DNA of 14,637 bases from an uncultured Polycyclovorans sp. (GCA_936928855.1 CAKZHZ010000067.1:1-14637); one strand, 5' to 3'; positions 5,753 to 13,834 are shown, counted from the stretch's first letter. Notes: generated from the letters alone by a model not told the origin. Numbers and translations are program-made.

Positions 5753-8236
5753 ATGCGCAACCTTATTGCGGCGGTCGCTGCGGCAGTGGTGTTTCCTGCT
5801 GCGCAGGCCGCCACCTTTGATTTCTCGCTGGGCGATACGCAGTTTTCGTCCGTGTTGAACAACACTGTCACTTTCGGTGCGTCCTGGCGCATCGAGGACC
5901 GGGCCAACGACCTGGTCGGCAAGTCCAGTCTCGATCCTCAGGTGTGCTCGGGTGTGTACCAGACCTGTCAGGGACTGCATCGTCTGCAGACCTATCCAGC
6001 CGAACACCTGGCCGCAGCACCCGGGATGGCCTCGATGAATTTCGACGACGGCAACCTCAACTACGACAAGGGTGATATCACCCAGGCGCCGTTGAAGCTG
6101 TCGCAGGACTTGAACATCCGTTTCGGTGACTTCGGGTTCTTCTTTCGCGGCATCGGCATCTACGACGACGTCAACTATCGAGACTTCGGTGCCCGCTATC
6201 GCAACCGGATCACCCCCGGGAACGCGAGCAGCACCGGTAATACCGGCGACCCCCGGATATCGAATCGATACTTTGACCGGGTTCATGGTCCGGGCGGCGA
6301 TGTCACGATCGACCGGCCCGAGGACGAGGCCCAGGAAGTCGGCCTGCGGTACGACCTGCTGGACGCCAACTTCTACGGAGAGGTGCCGTTGGGGTCGGAA
6401 CGCGAGCTGCTGTTCCGCATCGGTCGCCAGACGGTGAACTGGGGGCAGAGCACCGTGGCGGTGGTGAACAGCGTCAATCAGGCCCAGCCGGTGAACGTCA
6501 ACAGCCTGCATCGACTGGGGTTTGGCCTGCTGGAGGAGCTGTTCGTTCCCGTCGGCATGGTGCGGGCATCGACGGATCTCTTCTACGGCGCCAGTGTCGA
6601 GGTGTATTACCAGTTCGAATGGGAGCCGGTGGAAATTCCCACGCCCGGGAGTTTCATGTCGTTTGTCGATGTCGGCACCGACAACCTGCGGGGCTCGGTG
6701 AATGCCTCGTTCGGCGGCTCTGCTGACGATCCGGATCATGCCGGGTTCCCACTCGACAACCCGCTGTCACTGCTGACGCCGACGACGGTCAACATTGATC
6801 GGCTTCCCGACAACGAAGCCCGCGATACCGGGCAGTACGGAATTTCGTTCAAGTACTACGCCGAGCAGCTCAACAATGGCACCGAGCTGGGGCTGTACTT
6901 CATGAACTACCACTCCAAGCTGCCCTACGTGAGCTTCTATTCCACCGACGCCAGTTGTGCACGGGCCGCCGGCAACAGTGCCGGCGTGGACGCGACCAAC
7001 ACCCTGGAGTTCCTCGCAGCCTGCCCGAACCTGCCCGTTACCCGTGGGCTCGATACGGTGACCCAGGTGGGACTGGACCTGACCACGCTGGCCCTGCAGC
7101 GCCCTGGCATCCTCGGTGAGCTGGGTCTCGGGCTCAATCTGGGGACGGCCCTGGGCGCGCTGGGGAACCTGTTGATCCGGCAGCCCGGAGTGGCTGAGAG
7201 TGACATGCTGCCGCTCGACACGGCCAAGGTACAGCTGGAGTATCCAGAAGATCTGCAGATGTACGGCTTCAGCTTCACCACCACCGCAGGAGAGCTGTCG
7301 TTCCAGGGCGAGGTGTCGTACCGCCCCAACGTGCCGCTGCAGGTGGCCATCCTGGACCTGGCATTTGCCTCCTTCGGTCCCACGCTGTCGAGCTGTCACC
7401 GCGAGTCCCTGGGCTGTTCGGGGGCCAGTGCCGGGCTGGGTTTCGACGAGGCCGGAAACTACGTCGTCTATGACGGCGACAATTTCACCGATGCCAATGG
7501 CAACAATCCGTATCCGGACATGATCAACATGCTGGTGGGATCGGTGCCGGGGTCTGCGCGCTCCTTCCCCAACTTCATCATTCCGTATCGCGGGGGCACG
7601 GTCGGGGACAATGCGCCCAACAGCTACATCCAGGGGTGGATTCCCGGCAAGGTGCTCCAGTACAACCTGGGCGCCACGCAGGTGCTCGGAGCCTCGGACA
7701 ACTGGATCGGTGCGGACCAGGTCATCCTGCTCTACGAGCTGGCCGCCACGCATGTGCTCAATTTGCCGGACTTCGACAAGCTGCAGATCGAAGGGCCGAT
7801 GAGCGGTGCCACCCACGCCAGCGCGGGCGCTGATGGCAGCGGTGCAGACGGCTCGCGATTGGCGTGTTCGACCAATCCGGCCTGCACGGTCGGCCCCGAC
7901 GGCTTGCGTTTCAATCCGACTCAGGCGTCGCGCAGCGCGTTTGCCGATGACTTCTCCTGGGGCTACCGCGTCGTAGGCCGGATCAACTACGAGTCGGTGC
8001 TGCCGGGCATCGGTGTCCAGCCGCTGTTCATCTGGCAGCACGATATTGGAGGCAACGCACCAGGGCCGGGCGGCAATTTCGTCGAAGGGCGAAAAACGCT
8101 CAACCTGCTGCTGGAGTTCCGCCTGCAGAAGTCGATGTCGCTGACGCTGTCCTACAACAGTTTCTTTGGCGGCGGCAGTAACAATCTCTACAGGGATCGG
8201 GACAACCTTGGCGTGTTTGCCAAGTACCTCTTCTGA
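5753..8236 (+). CDS. DUF1302 family outer-membrane beta-barrel protein
   Basis: An 827-residue exported protein of the DUF1302 family, predicted outer-membrane barrels that work with DUF1329 in moving hydrophobic compounds. A signal peptide is present (MRNLIAAVAAAVVFPAAQA, probable cut after A19). The mature protein starts TFDFSLGDTQFSS, shows alternating amphipathic strands and family tracts such as LLFRIGRQTVNWGQS, and ends in the aromatic barrel signal KYLF. Eight cysteines fall in four close pairs (65/72, 402/424, 548/555, 705/711), suggesting disulfides in surface loops. It is longer than the 500-700 residues I expect for the family, apparently through long loop insertions. The start is ATG at 5753 with GGAGAG upstream; ATGs at 5729 and 5738 would place acidic residues before the leader. 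It follows DUF1329, as usual. The transported compound is unknown. Confidence 0.9.
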   Translation: MRNLIAAVAAAVVFPAAQAATFDFSLGDTQFSSVLNNTVTFGASWRIEDRANDLVGKSSLDPQVCSGVYQTCQGLHRLQTYPAEHLAAAPGMASMNFDDGNLNYDKGDITQAPLKLSQDLNIRFGDFGFFFRGIGIYDDVNYRDFGARYRNRITPGNASSTGNTGDPRISNRYFDRVHGPGGDVTIDRPEDEAQEVGLRYDLLDANFYGEVPLGSERELLFRIGRQTVNWGQSTVAVVNSVNQAQPVNVNSLHRLGFGLLEELFVPVGMVRASTDLFYGASVEVYYQFEWEPVEIPTPGSFMSFVDVGTDNLRGSVNASFGGSADDPDHAGFPLDNPLSLLTPTTVNIDRLPDNEARDTGQYGISFKYYAEQLNNGTELGLYFMNYHSKLPYVSFYSTDASCARAAGNSAGVDATNTLEFLAACPNLPVTRGLDTVTQVGLDLTTLALQRPGILGELGLGLNLGTALGALGNLLIRQPGVAESDMLPLDTAKVQLEYPEDLQMYGFSFTTTAGELSFQGEVSYRPNVPLQVAILDLAFASFGPTLSSCHRESLGCSGASAGLGFDEAGNYVVYDGDNFTDANGNNPYPDMINMLVGSVPGSARSFPNFIIPYRGGTVGDNAPNSYIQGWIPGKVLQYNLGATQVLGASDNWIGADQVILLYELAATHVLNLPDFDKLQIEGPMSGATHASAGADGSGADGSRLACSTNPACTVGPDGLRFNPTQASRSAFADDFSWGYRVVGRINYESVLPGIGVQPLFIWQHDIGGNAPGPGGNFVEGRKTLNLLLEFRLQKSMSLTLSYNSFFGGGSNNLYRDRDNLGVFAKYLF

Positions 8237-8266
8237 GCCCCAACCATCGATAGGGGTGTACGGCAC

Positions 8267-8294
8267 GGGGTTCGGCAACACTGGGCCGAACCCC
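8267..8294. terminator. Perfect 10-bp hairpin between DUF1302 and aldehyde dehydrogenase genes
   Basis: GGGGTTCGGC (8267-8276) and GCCGAACCCC (8285-8294) are exact complements with an eight-base loop, followed by CTTGTA rather than a real T-run. It could be a partial terminator dividing the uptake genes from the catabolic ones. Because it ends 15 bases before the aldehyde dehydrogenase ATG, it may instead affect translation of that gene, whose own ribosome-binding site is weak. Confidence 0.55.
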
Positions 8295-8309
8295 CTTGTA
8301 GGCTCGATC

Positions 8310-9755
8310 ATGAACGCTCAACCTGCTGACCTCTCCTTCTCCCTGCCCGGCGTCGACCTCGACGCCCTGTTCGCGCGTCAGGCGGCAGCATTCGAGCAGG
8401 ATCGCAACCCGCCCCTCGCCACGCGTGTGGACCGTCTGCGACGGTTGCGAGCGGTCGTGGCGGACAACCGGGCGCGAATCATCGAGGCGGTCAATGCCGA
8501 CTTCGGCAGTCGCGCCGAGGAAGAGTCGCGGCTTGCCGAAACCGGCGCCACGCTGACCACCATCGACTACACCCTGGCCCGGGTGGCACGCTGGATGCGG
8601 CCGCGTCGGCGCGGGACCTCGATCTGGTTCCTGCCGGCGAGCAATGCCATCGTTCCGCAACCGCTCGGGGTGGTGGGCGTGATGTCCCCGTGGAACTATC
8701 CGGTGAATCTGGCACTGGCACCGCTGGCGACAGCGCTGGCGGCCGGGAACCGGGCAATGGTGAAGATGTCGGAGTTCACCCCGGCCACCACGGCGCTGAT
8801 CCAGCAGCTGGTGGCAGCGGCGTTCGACGACACCGAGGTGGCGATCATCGGCGGTGAGGCGAATGTTGCCACCGCATTTTCGGCGTTGCCGTTCGATCAT
8901 CTGCTGTTCACCGGGTCGACGGCCGTCGGTCGCCGGGTGATGCAGGCGGCCGCACAGAACCTGACGCCGGTCACGCTGGAGTTGGGTGGCAAAAGTCCGG
9001 TCATCGTCGACCCCGATTACCCGGTGGATGAGGCGGCACACCGGGTGCTGTGGGGCAAGACCACCAATGCCGGGCAGACCTGTGTGGCGCCGGATTACGT
9101 GATGGTGCCGCGGGGTCGCAGTGGCGACTACGTCGAGGCGACGCGCAAGCACTACCAAGCTCATTTTCCCGAAGGTGCGCGGGCGGCGAGCTACACCGCC
9201 GTCATCAACGCGCGGCAGTACGAGCGCCTTCACGGTCTGGTGGCCGACGCGCGTGAGCGCGGTGCCGACGTGATCGAGATGGAGCCGGATGCCGAAGCGC
9301 TTCGCGCGGGGCGCAAGTTCCCCCTGACACTGGTGGTCAACCCGCCCGCGGATGCCCGTGTGATGCAGGAGGAGATCTTCGGCCCGGTGCTGCCGGTGCT
9401 GGAGTACGACGGATTCGACGGCGCGCTGTCACAGATCAATGCGGGGGACAATCCCCTGGCAATCTACTACTTCGGACATTCCGCGGACCGGCAGCGGCGG
9501 GTCCTTCGGGATACCTTGTCCGGCAGCGCAGCGGTCAACGAAGTGGTTGCGCAGTTCCTGCAGGTGGACCTGCCGTTCGGTGGTGTCGGCGCCAGCGGAT
9601 TCGGGCGCTACCATGGCGCCGAAGGGTTTGACACCTTTTCCCACCTCAAGCCCATATTCACGCAGCGCGGAATGGGCCGGTTCACCGGCCTCAAGCTGCT
9701 CTATCCACCTTACAGCCGATTCGCGCACCGGCTGATTGCCATGATGAAGGGGTAA
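8310..9755 (+). CDS. NAD(P)-dependent aldehyde dehydrogenase, coniferyl-aldehyde type
   Basis: A 481-residue soluble enzyme that oxidises an aldehyde to a carboxylic acid. Landmarks in order: SPWNYP (126-131), FTGSTAVG (200-207) around the nucleotide site, general base E224 in LELGGKSP, nucleophile C258 in NAGQTCVAPDYV, and EEIFGPVLPV in the C-terminal third. The short-form length and the tail after the Cys domain ending in MMKG resemble coniferyl aldehyde dehydrogenase and related fatty-aldehyde enzymes; substrate cannot be read from sequence. K152 and E155 sit in the segment KMSE, where most relatives have KPSE. The start at 8310 gives a normal N-terminus; only a weak AGG precedes it, and upstream in-frame sequence overlaps DUF1302. 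The stop lies six bases before the CoA-ligase ATG, so the two are co-translated. It would take the aldehyde made by the isomerase-like protein or by alcohol oxidation. Confidence 0.93.
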   Translation: MNAQPADLSFSLPGVDLDALFARQAAAFEQDRNPPLATRVDRLRRLRAVVADNRARIIEAVNADFGSRAEEESRLAETGATLTTIDYTLARVARWMRPRRRGTSIWFLPASNAIVPQPLGVVGVMSPWNYPVNLALAPLATALAAGNRAMVKMSEFTPATTALIQQLVAAAFDDTEVAIIGGEANVATAFSALPFDHLLFTGSTAVGRRVMQAAAQNLTPVTLELGGKSPVIVDPDYPVDEAAHRVLWGKTTNAGQTCVAPDYVMVPRGRSGDYVEATRKHYQAHFPEGARAASYTAVINARQYERLHGLVADARERGADVIEMEPDAEALRAGRKFPLTLVVNPPADARVMQEEIFGPVLPVLEYDGFDGALSQINAGDNPLAIYYFGHSADRQRRVLRDTLSGSAAVNEVVAQFLQVDLPFGGVGASGFGRYHGAEGFDTFSHLKPIFTQRGMGRFTGLKLLYPPYSRFAHRLIAMMKG

Positions 9756-9761
9756 ACCACG

Positions 9762-11336
9762 ATGACGCAGGCGCTGAAGCTCTCCGCCGCCTTTGAACAC
9801 CATGCTCAATGCCGGCCGGATGTGCTGCTGGTCGACAGTGAGCTTGGGACGCTTCGCTATGGCGATGCGGTAGACCGGGTGAGCGCGATCATCAACGCGC
9901 TTGAGGGGCTCGGCCTGGGCCCTTCGTCCCGTTTCGGCGTGGTGGCGCGTAATCGCACCGAGACGCTGCTGCTGTTGTTGGCGGCCCAGCGTGGCGGCGC
10001 CGTGATCGTGCCGGTCAACCACCGGCTTTCACCGTCCGAGATGGCGTGGATACTCGAAGACAGTGGCTGCGAGGCTCTGGTGGCAGAGTCGATGTTCGCT
10101 TCCGCGCTGGAGCCGTTGCTTCCGGACTGCGTCAAGCCGGAAGGGCGGATCGTGATGGGCGGGGCGTTGCCGGGCTGGCGGGACTTCGACGGTTGGGTCG
10201 ACGCGGCCGCACCGCTGCCGGCCCACACGTTGCGGGACGATTCTCCGGAGCGGCCGTATCTGCAGATGTACACGTCGGGGACGACCGGCCGGCCCAAGGG
10301 CGTCGTGCTGAACGGCCGCAACGGTTTGGCCAGCTCGATCGCAGCGTTGATTGGTTTCGATGTTGCGGTGCATCCTGGCGAGCGTGCCTACCAGGGGTTC
10401 CCGCTGTTCCATATCGGCGGCGTGTTTGCCAGCCTCTGGCTGATCAGTCGCGGCGCGACACTGCTGTTGCGTTGCGACTTCGATCCCCGTGCGGTCAATG
10501 CGATGATGTGTGCCGGTGAAGTGGCGCATGCCACCCTGGTGCCGGCGATGATCCAGGCCTGCGTCGGCGTTGACGGGGCTTCCGGCGATGCCGAGGGGTT
10601 CCGCAACATTTTCTATGGTGCGTCGCCCATCAACGCACCGCTGCTGCACGCCGCGCATGCCCGCTATGGCTGCGACTTCTCTCAGGTCTACGGTATGACC
10701 GAGACCCACAGCACCATCGCCATGCTGACCGCTGCCGATCATCAGCGCGCCCTGCAGGGGGACAACACGGCACTGGTGGCCGCTGCCGGCCGGCCGGTCT
10801 CCGGTACCACGCTGCGGGTGGTCGACCCGGAGGGCAATGATGTGACGCCTGGAACAGTCGGCGAGGTCTGCGTTCGCGGACCACAGGTGATGGGCGGCTA
10901 CTGGCAGCGTGATGATGCCAATGCGGAAACCTTCCATGGCAATTTCCTGCGGACCGGCGATGCCGGGTACGTGGATGCCGAGGGCTACCTGTACCTGGTG
11001 GACCGGTTGAAGGACATCATCGTCAGTGGCGGCGAGAACGTCGCTTCCAAGGAAGTCGAGGCTGTCCTGATGGCGCACCCGGGGGTTGCTGACGTGGCGG
11101 TCATCGGCGTGCCCGACGAGCGTTGGGGTGAAGCGGTCAAGGCAGTGGTGGTGATGCGTGATGGCGCGGTGACCGACGATGCGCTGATCACGCACTGCCG
11201 GGCTCATCTTGGTGGTTTCAAGGTGCCGAAGTCGATCGACCGTACCGATGTCCTTCCGCGGAACGGTGCGGGCAAGGTGCTGAAGACCGTCCTGCGCGAG
11301 CCCTATTGGCAGGGTGTGACGCGCCGCGTGTCCTGA
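9762..11336 (+). CDS. AMP-forming acyl-CoA synthetase (class I adenylate-forming)
   Basis: A 524-residue enzyme that activates a carboxylic acid with ATP and joins it to coenzyme A. All core motifs are intact: YTSGTTGRPKG (170-180) binding phosphate, YGMTET (310-315), RTGD (397-400), the hinge DRLKDIIVSGGENV (414-427), and the catalytic lysine K505 in NGAGKVLK. Length fits medium- or long-chain and aryl acid ligases. It starts six bases after the aldehyde dehydrogenase stop, with AAGGGG about nine bases ahead, which argues that it activates the acid that enzyme produces. The acid-binding pocket cannot be assigned by eye, so fatty, terpenoid and aromatic acids all remain possible. Confidence 0.93.
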   Translation: MTQALKLSAAFEHHAQCRPDVLLVDSELGTLRYGDAVDRVSAIINALEGLGLGPSSRFGVVARNRTETLLLLLAAQRGGAVIVPVNHRLSPSEMAWILEDSGCEALVAESMFASALEPLLPDCVKPEGRIVMGGALPGWRDFDGWVDAAAPLPAHTLRDDSPERPYLQMYTSGTTGRPKGVVLNGRNGLASSIAALIGFDVAVHPGERAYQGFPLFHIGGVFASLWLISRGATLLLRCDFDPRAVNAMMCAGEVAHATLVPAMIQACVGVDGASGDAEGFRNIFYGASPINAPLLHAAHARYGCDFSQVYGMTETHSTIAMLTAADHQRALQGDNTALVAAAGRPVSGTTLRVVDPEGNDVTPGTVGEVCVRGPQVMGGYWQRDDANAETFHGNFLRTGDAGYVDAEGYLYLVDRLKDIIVSGGENVASKEVEAVLMAHPGVADVAVIGVPDERWGEAVKAVVVMRDGAVTDDALITHCRAHLGGFKVPKSIDRTDVLPRNGAGKVLKTVLREPYWQGVTRRVS

Positions 11337-11345
11337 CGGCCTCAA

Positions 11346-11364
11346 GGGGGCGCTGACTGCCCTC
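11346..11364 (+). repeat. Weak hairpin before the NTF2-like gene
   Basis: GGGGGC (11346-11351) can pair with GCCCTC (11359-11364) using one G-U pair, and a CTTTTATC stretch follows a few bases later. It may be a leaky terminator after the CoA ligase gene. The T-rich stretch is separated from the stem by seven bases, so this is tentative. Confidence 0.25.
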
Positions 11365-11396
11365 CCGAACGACTTTTATCTCTTGGGAGTATTGCA

Positions 11397-11831
11397 ATGT
11401 CGAATCATCCGTCCGTACAGCGCAGCATGGCTGTCTGGCATGACATGGTGGCGCGCCGTGACATGAGTGCGCTGCCCAGCCTCTTGCACCAGGAGGCGGT
11501 GTTTCGCTCGCCGGCTGCGTTCAGTCCTTACCGGGGCGAAGCGGCACTGGTGCTGATTCTGACCACCGTCCTGCTGGAGGTTTTCGAGGGGTTTACCTAT
11601 CACCGCGAGCTGTGGTCGGAAGATGGCCTGAGCGTGGTGCTCGAGTTCAGCGCCCGGGTGTCGCAGCGTGACCTCAAGGGCATCGACATGATCCGTTTCG
11701 ATGCGGACGGCAGGATTGTCGACTTCGAAGTCATGGTGCGCCCGGCCAGTGGCCTGAAAGCGCTGGCGGAGGCGATGGGGGAACGGATCGGCGCGCGTCT
11801 GGAGGCTTTCAAGGGAGGGCAGGCCGCCTAG
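11397..11831 (+). CDS. NTF2-like / SnoaL-fold protein
   Basis: A 144-residue protein with the pattern of the NTF2-like cone fold: an N-terminal helix (QRSMAVWHDMVARRD), a segment with RSPAAFSPYRGEAA, then beta strands ending in IDMIRFDADGRIVDFEVMVRP. No signal peptide is seen. Members of this fold include ketosteroid isomerases, polyketide cyclases and limonene epoxide hydrolases, but also many non-catalytic proteins. The Arg-Asp-Asp arrangement of limonene epoxide hydrolase is not evident, so I do not assign that activity. The start ATG has GGGAG seven bases upstream. It follows the CoA ligase gene by 60 bases and is the last gene of the plus-strand run, ending just before a long hairpin. 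A role on a cyclic or lipophilic intermediate is inferred from context alone. Confidence 0.8.
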   Translation: MSNHPSVQRSMAVWHDMVARRDMSALPSLLHQEAVFRSPAAFSPYRGEAALVLILTTVLLEVFEGFTYHRELWSEDGLSVVLEFSARVSQRDLKGIDMIRFDADGRIVDFEVMVRPASGLKALAEAMGERIGARLEAFKGGQAA

Positions 11832-11840
11832 GCGCCTGGC

Positions 11841-11892
11841 GCCTGCTGACGCGACGAGCGCCGTCGCGGCAGTTGCGGTCGTGTCAGCAGGC
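11841..11892. terminator. Bidirectional terminator-like hairpin between convergent genes
   Basis: A 15-base stem: the arms at 11841-11855 and 11878-11892 match with a single G-U pair (outer ten bases GCCTGCTGAC and GTCAGCAGGC are exact). The 22-base loop contains a further GCCG-TCG-CGGC hairpin. It lies between the ends of the NTF2-like gene (stop at 11831) and the SDR gene (stop at 11936), which point toward each other. No strong T-run is seen on either side, but position and stem length suit a shared transcription stop. Confidence 0.65.
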
Positions 11893-11935
11893 CCGAAGGC
11901 TTCCCAGCGGAGTGGCCCGTCGTGCGGGCGCCGCC

Positions 11936-12697
11936 TCATCGGCCCTCGGTGCGATGGACCAGCCACCACAGGATGTTCGGGAACCACCGTCGCAGCACAT
12001 AGGACAGGCGGGTCACCGGCCCGGGGAAGGACCAGAAGCGAGCGCGGTGCAGCTGCCGCTCGATATCGTCGAGCACGGCTTCGGGCGTGATCGGCGGAAC
12101 CAGGTCCAGCATTTTCGGCCAGCGGGTGTCCCGGCCCTGCTGCAGCAGCGGGGTAGCCACCGCCGGCGGACAGACGCAGACGAAGCGCACGCCACTGTTG
12201 CGGTTCTCGTGGCGCAGCACTTCGGTGAAGGCCACCACGGCATGCTTGGACGCGTTGTAGGCCCCCATGTACAGGATCGGCCAGTGGCCGGCCATGGACG
12301 CGAAACTGACGAACTCACCGCGTCCGCGCGCCAGCATGCCGGGCAATACCGCCTGGGTGATGTTGACCAGTCCGCCGTAGTTGATCTCCATGATCTTCAT
12401 CATGGTGTCGCGCGGCTGTTCGGTCAGCAGCCCCAGCGGCATGATGGCTGCGGCGTTGACCAGCCGGTCGATTGGCCCCAGTTGCGCGTCGCATTGCGCG
12501 ACCGCCGCCTGTACTGCGGCAAAGTCGGTGATGTCGGTCCGGCACTTGAGCAGCCCCGGGTGCTCGCCCAGTGCGTCCAGGCCCCGGTCGTCAACATCCA
12601 GTGCGGCCACCTTCCAGCCGGCCGCCAGCGCACGCCGGGCGGCGAGGTGGCCCATGCCGCTGCCGGCGCCGGTAATCAACACCACTTTGGGGGTCAT
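11936..12697 (-). CDS. Short-chain dehydrogenase/reductase (SDR)
   Basis: A 253-residue classical SDR. The cofactor motif is TGAGSGMG (9-16), with D34 at the end of strand two, which favours NAD(H) over NADP(H). The NAAA at 81-84 stands for the usual NNAG. Catalytic residues are S134, Y147 and K151 (YNASK), with N112 completing the tetrad. The C-terminus (RFWSFPGPVTRLSYVLRRWFPNILWWLVHR) is aromatic, basic and hydrophobic and may bind the membrane or a lipophilic substrate. The start at 12697 has AGGAG eight bases upstream. It is the last gene of the tetR operon, 33 bases after rubredoxin. A likely role is oxidising the alcohol produced by the di-iron enzyme, or handling a related ketone; this is inferred from the operon. 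Confidence 0.9.
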   Translation of the reverse strand: MTPKVVLITGAGSGMGHLAARRALAAGWKVAALDVDDRGLDALGEHPGLLKCRTDITDFAAVQAAVAQCDAQLGPIDRLVNAAAIMPLGLLTEQPRDTMMKIMEINYGGLVNITQAVLPGMLARGRGEFVSFASMAGHWPILYMGAYNASKHAVVAFTEVLRHENRNSGVRFVCVCPPAVATPLLQQGRDTRWPKMLDLVPPITPEAVLDDIERQLHRARFWSFPGPVTRLSYVLRRWFPNILWWLVHRTEGR

Positions 12698-12730
12698 GCG
12701 GAAAACTCCTGGCTTGCGTTGAGGGACGGA

Positions 12731-12895
12731 TCAGTCGTCGATGAGATCGTAGTCTTCCTTGCCGGCTCCGCATTCCGGGCATTGCCAGTCTTCGGGAATA
12801 TCCTCAAAGCGGGTGCCCGGGGCGATGCCGCTGTCGGGGTCACCAAGGCGTTCGTCGTAGATATGCGAACAATAGCGGCACTGATAGCGGCGCAT
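12731..12895 (-). CDS. Rubredoxin
   Basis: A 54-residue iron-sulfur protein with one Fe held by four cysteines: C6 and C9 (CRYC) and C39 and C42 (CPEC). The core YDERLGDPDSGIAPGTRFEDIPEDWQCP fits the rubredoxin pattern closely (given here in part: GDPDSGIAPGTRF at 18-30). It carries electrons to membrane di-iron hydroxylases such as alkane monooxygenase. The residue after C9 is serine, where glycine is usual. There is no extra arginine after the second cysteine motif, a trait of the electron-transferring AlkG2-type. The start has AGGAG eight bases upstream, and that site overlaps the stop codon of the preceding desaturase gene (TGAGGAG), so the two genes are translationally coupled. This strongly suggests that rubredoxin is the electron donor of that enzyme. 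Confidence 0.95.
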   Translation of the reverse strand: MRRYQCRYCSHIYDERLGDPDSGIAPGTRFEDIPEDWQCPECGAGKEDYDLIDD

Positions 12896-12907
12896 GGCGG
12901 TGTCTCC

Positions 12908-13807
12908 TCAGTGACCGGCCGCCCGCAGGCGGATTTCGGGATGAATGTTCAGTTTGTGCTGGATCGCGAGATCGTGCTTCATCAGCTCCGGCTCCAGCAG
13001 TTTCCACACCTTGTAGTTGTTGTAGAACGGCGTCATCGGGTAGAGGTGATGAATCAGGTGATAGTTCTGGTACTGCAGCACCGGCCCCAGCAACCACTCC
13101 CATCCGAAACGCACGGTGGTGGCCCGGGTGAAGTTCTCGGCCTGACTGACATCGTGCGGCACGTGTGGAAGCCAGAAGAAGCTGAATCCCAGCATCAGCA
13201 TGACCAGGCGTGACGGCACGAACCAGAGCATGAACAGTTCGGCGCCGTACCCCAGGGCGATCAGCGTCGCGAACACCACGGCCACCACGGCCGCCATCTG
13301 CAGGGATCGGCGCAGGTAGGGCTTCGACACCTTGTCGACGTGCCGGAGGGCATGCACGAAGTAGGCGAGGTCGATGAACATCCAGCGGAACGGCAGCGTC
13401 CACCAGGCCCCGCGGAACGCGATGTCCGGATCGCCGTCGCCGCTGGCAAAGCGGTGGTGCAGGATGTGCGCCCAGCGGAACATGCGGGTATCGACGTAGG
13501 GCAGCACCACCATCAGGCCGAACTGACCGATGGCGTCATTGAAGCGGGTGTGTGTGGACACCGCACGGTGCAGCGAATCGTGGGCGACGCTGAAGGCGAC
13601 GTATCCCACTACCGTGTTGACCAGGGTGCCGATCCACAGCGGGAGCCAGCCCATTCCGCAGACGACGTAAACCCCGATGAAGGTGCTCACGAGGATGACG
13701 AACAGGATCACCGTGGGCCAGGCGACCGGCGGGGCGCTGGTGAGTTGCTTGAGGGTCTTCCTCTGTTCCGGGCTCAGGTGGTCGAGGGCGATATGGACGC
13801 GGCTCAT
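12908..13807 (-). CDS. Membrane di-iron fatty acid desaturase / CrtR-like hydroxylase
   Basis: A 299-residue membrane enzyme of the fatty acid desaturase superfamily. Three histidine boxes are intact: HDSLH (76-80), HILHH (114-118) and HLIHH (250-254), with further histidines in LPHVPHD (214-219). Hydrophobic spans lie at about 30-50, 55-75, 172-187 and 191-212. The second box followed by DPD, and the third box in QNYHLIHHLYP, resemble cyanobacterial CrtR-type carotene hydroxylases more than AlkB, whose second box is HxxxHH. The reaction could be desaturation, hydroxylation or epoxidation of a lipophilic substrate. It lies 27 bases after tetR and 12 before rubredoxin, its probable electron donor. 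The start at 13807 is preceded by GGAAGGA at a normal distance. The substrate is not known. Confidence 0.88.
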   Translation of the reverse strand: MSRVHIALDHLSPEQRKTLKQLTSAPPVAWPTVILFVILVSTFIGVYVVCGMGWLPLWIGTLVNTVVGYVAFSVAHDSLHRAVSTHTRFNDAIGQFGLMVVLPYVDTRMFRWAHILHHRFASGDGDPDIAFRGAWWTLPFRWMFIDLAYFVHALRHVDKVSKPYLRRSLQMAAVVAVVFATLIALGYGAELFMLWFVPSRLVMLMLGFSFFWLPHVPHDVSQAENFTRATTVRFGWEWLLGPVLQYQNYHLIHHLYPMTPFYNNYKVWKLLEPELMKHDLAIQHKLNIHPEIRLRAAGH

Positions 13808-13834
13808 GGGAGGTTCCTTCCGACGGGATGGGGC

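Noticed and set aside
6767..8311. A 514-codon open frame on the minus strand opposite DUF1302
   Set aside because: Antisense frame of a well-supported barrel gene; its composition and lack of motifs indicate a shadow.
11397..11831. Limonene epoxide hydrolase activity for the NTF2-like protein
   Set aside because: Same fold and an attractive context, but the Arg-Asp-Asp catalytic set is not evident in the sequence.
11873..13213. A 446-codon plus-strand open frame across the SDR, rubredoxin and desaturase genes
   Set aside because: It spans three separate genes on the other strand, each with full family motifs, and resembles no protein I know.
12908..13807. Alkane 1-monooxygenase (AlkB) identity for the di-iron enzyme
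   Set aside because: The second histidine box is HxxHH rather than HxxxHH, the protein is shorter than AlkB, and the AlkB signature NYxEHYG is absent.
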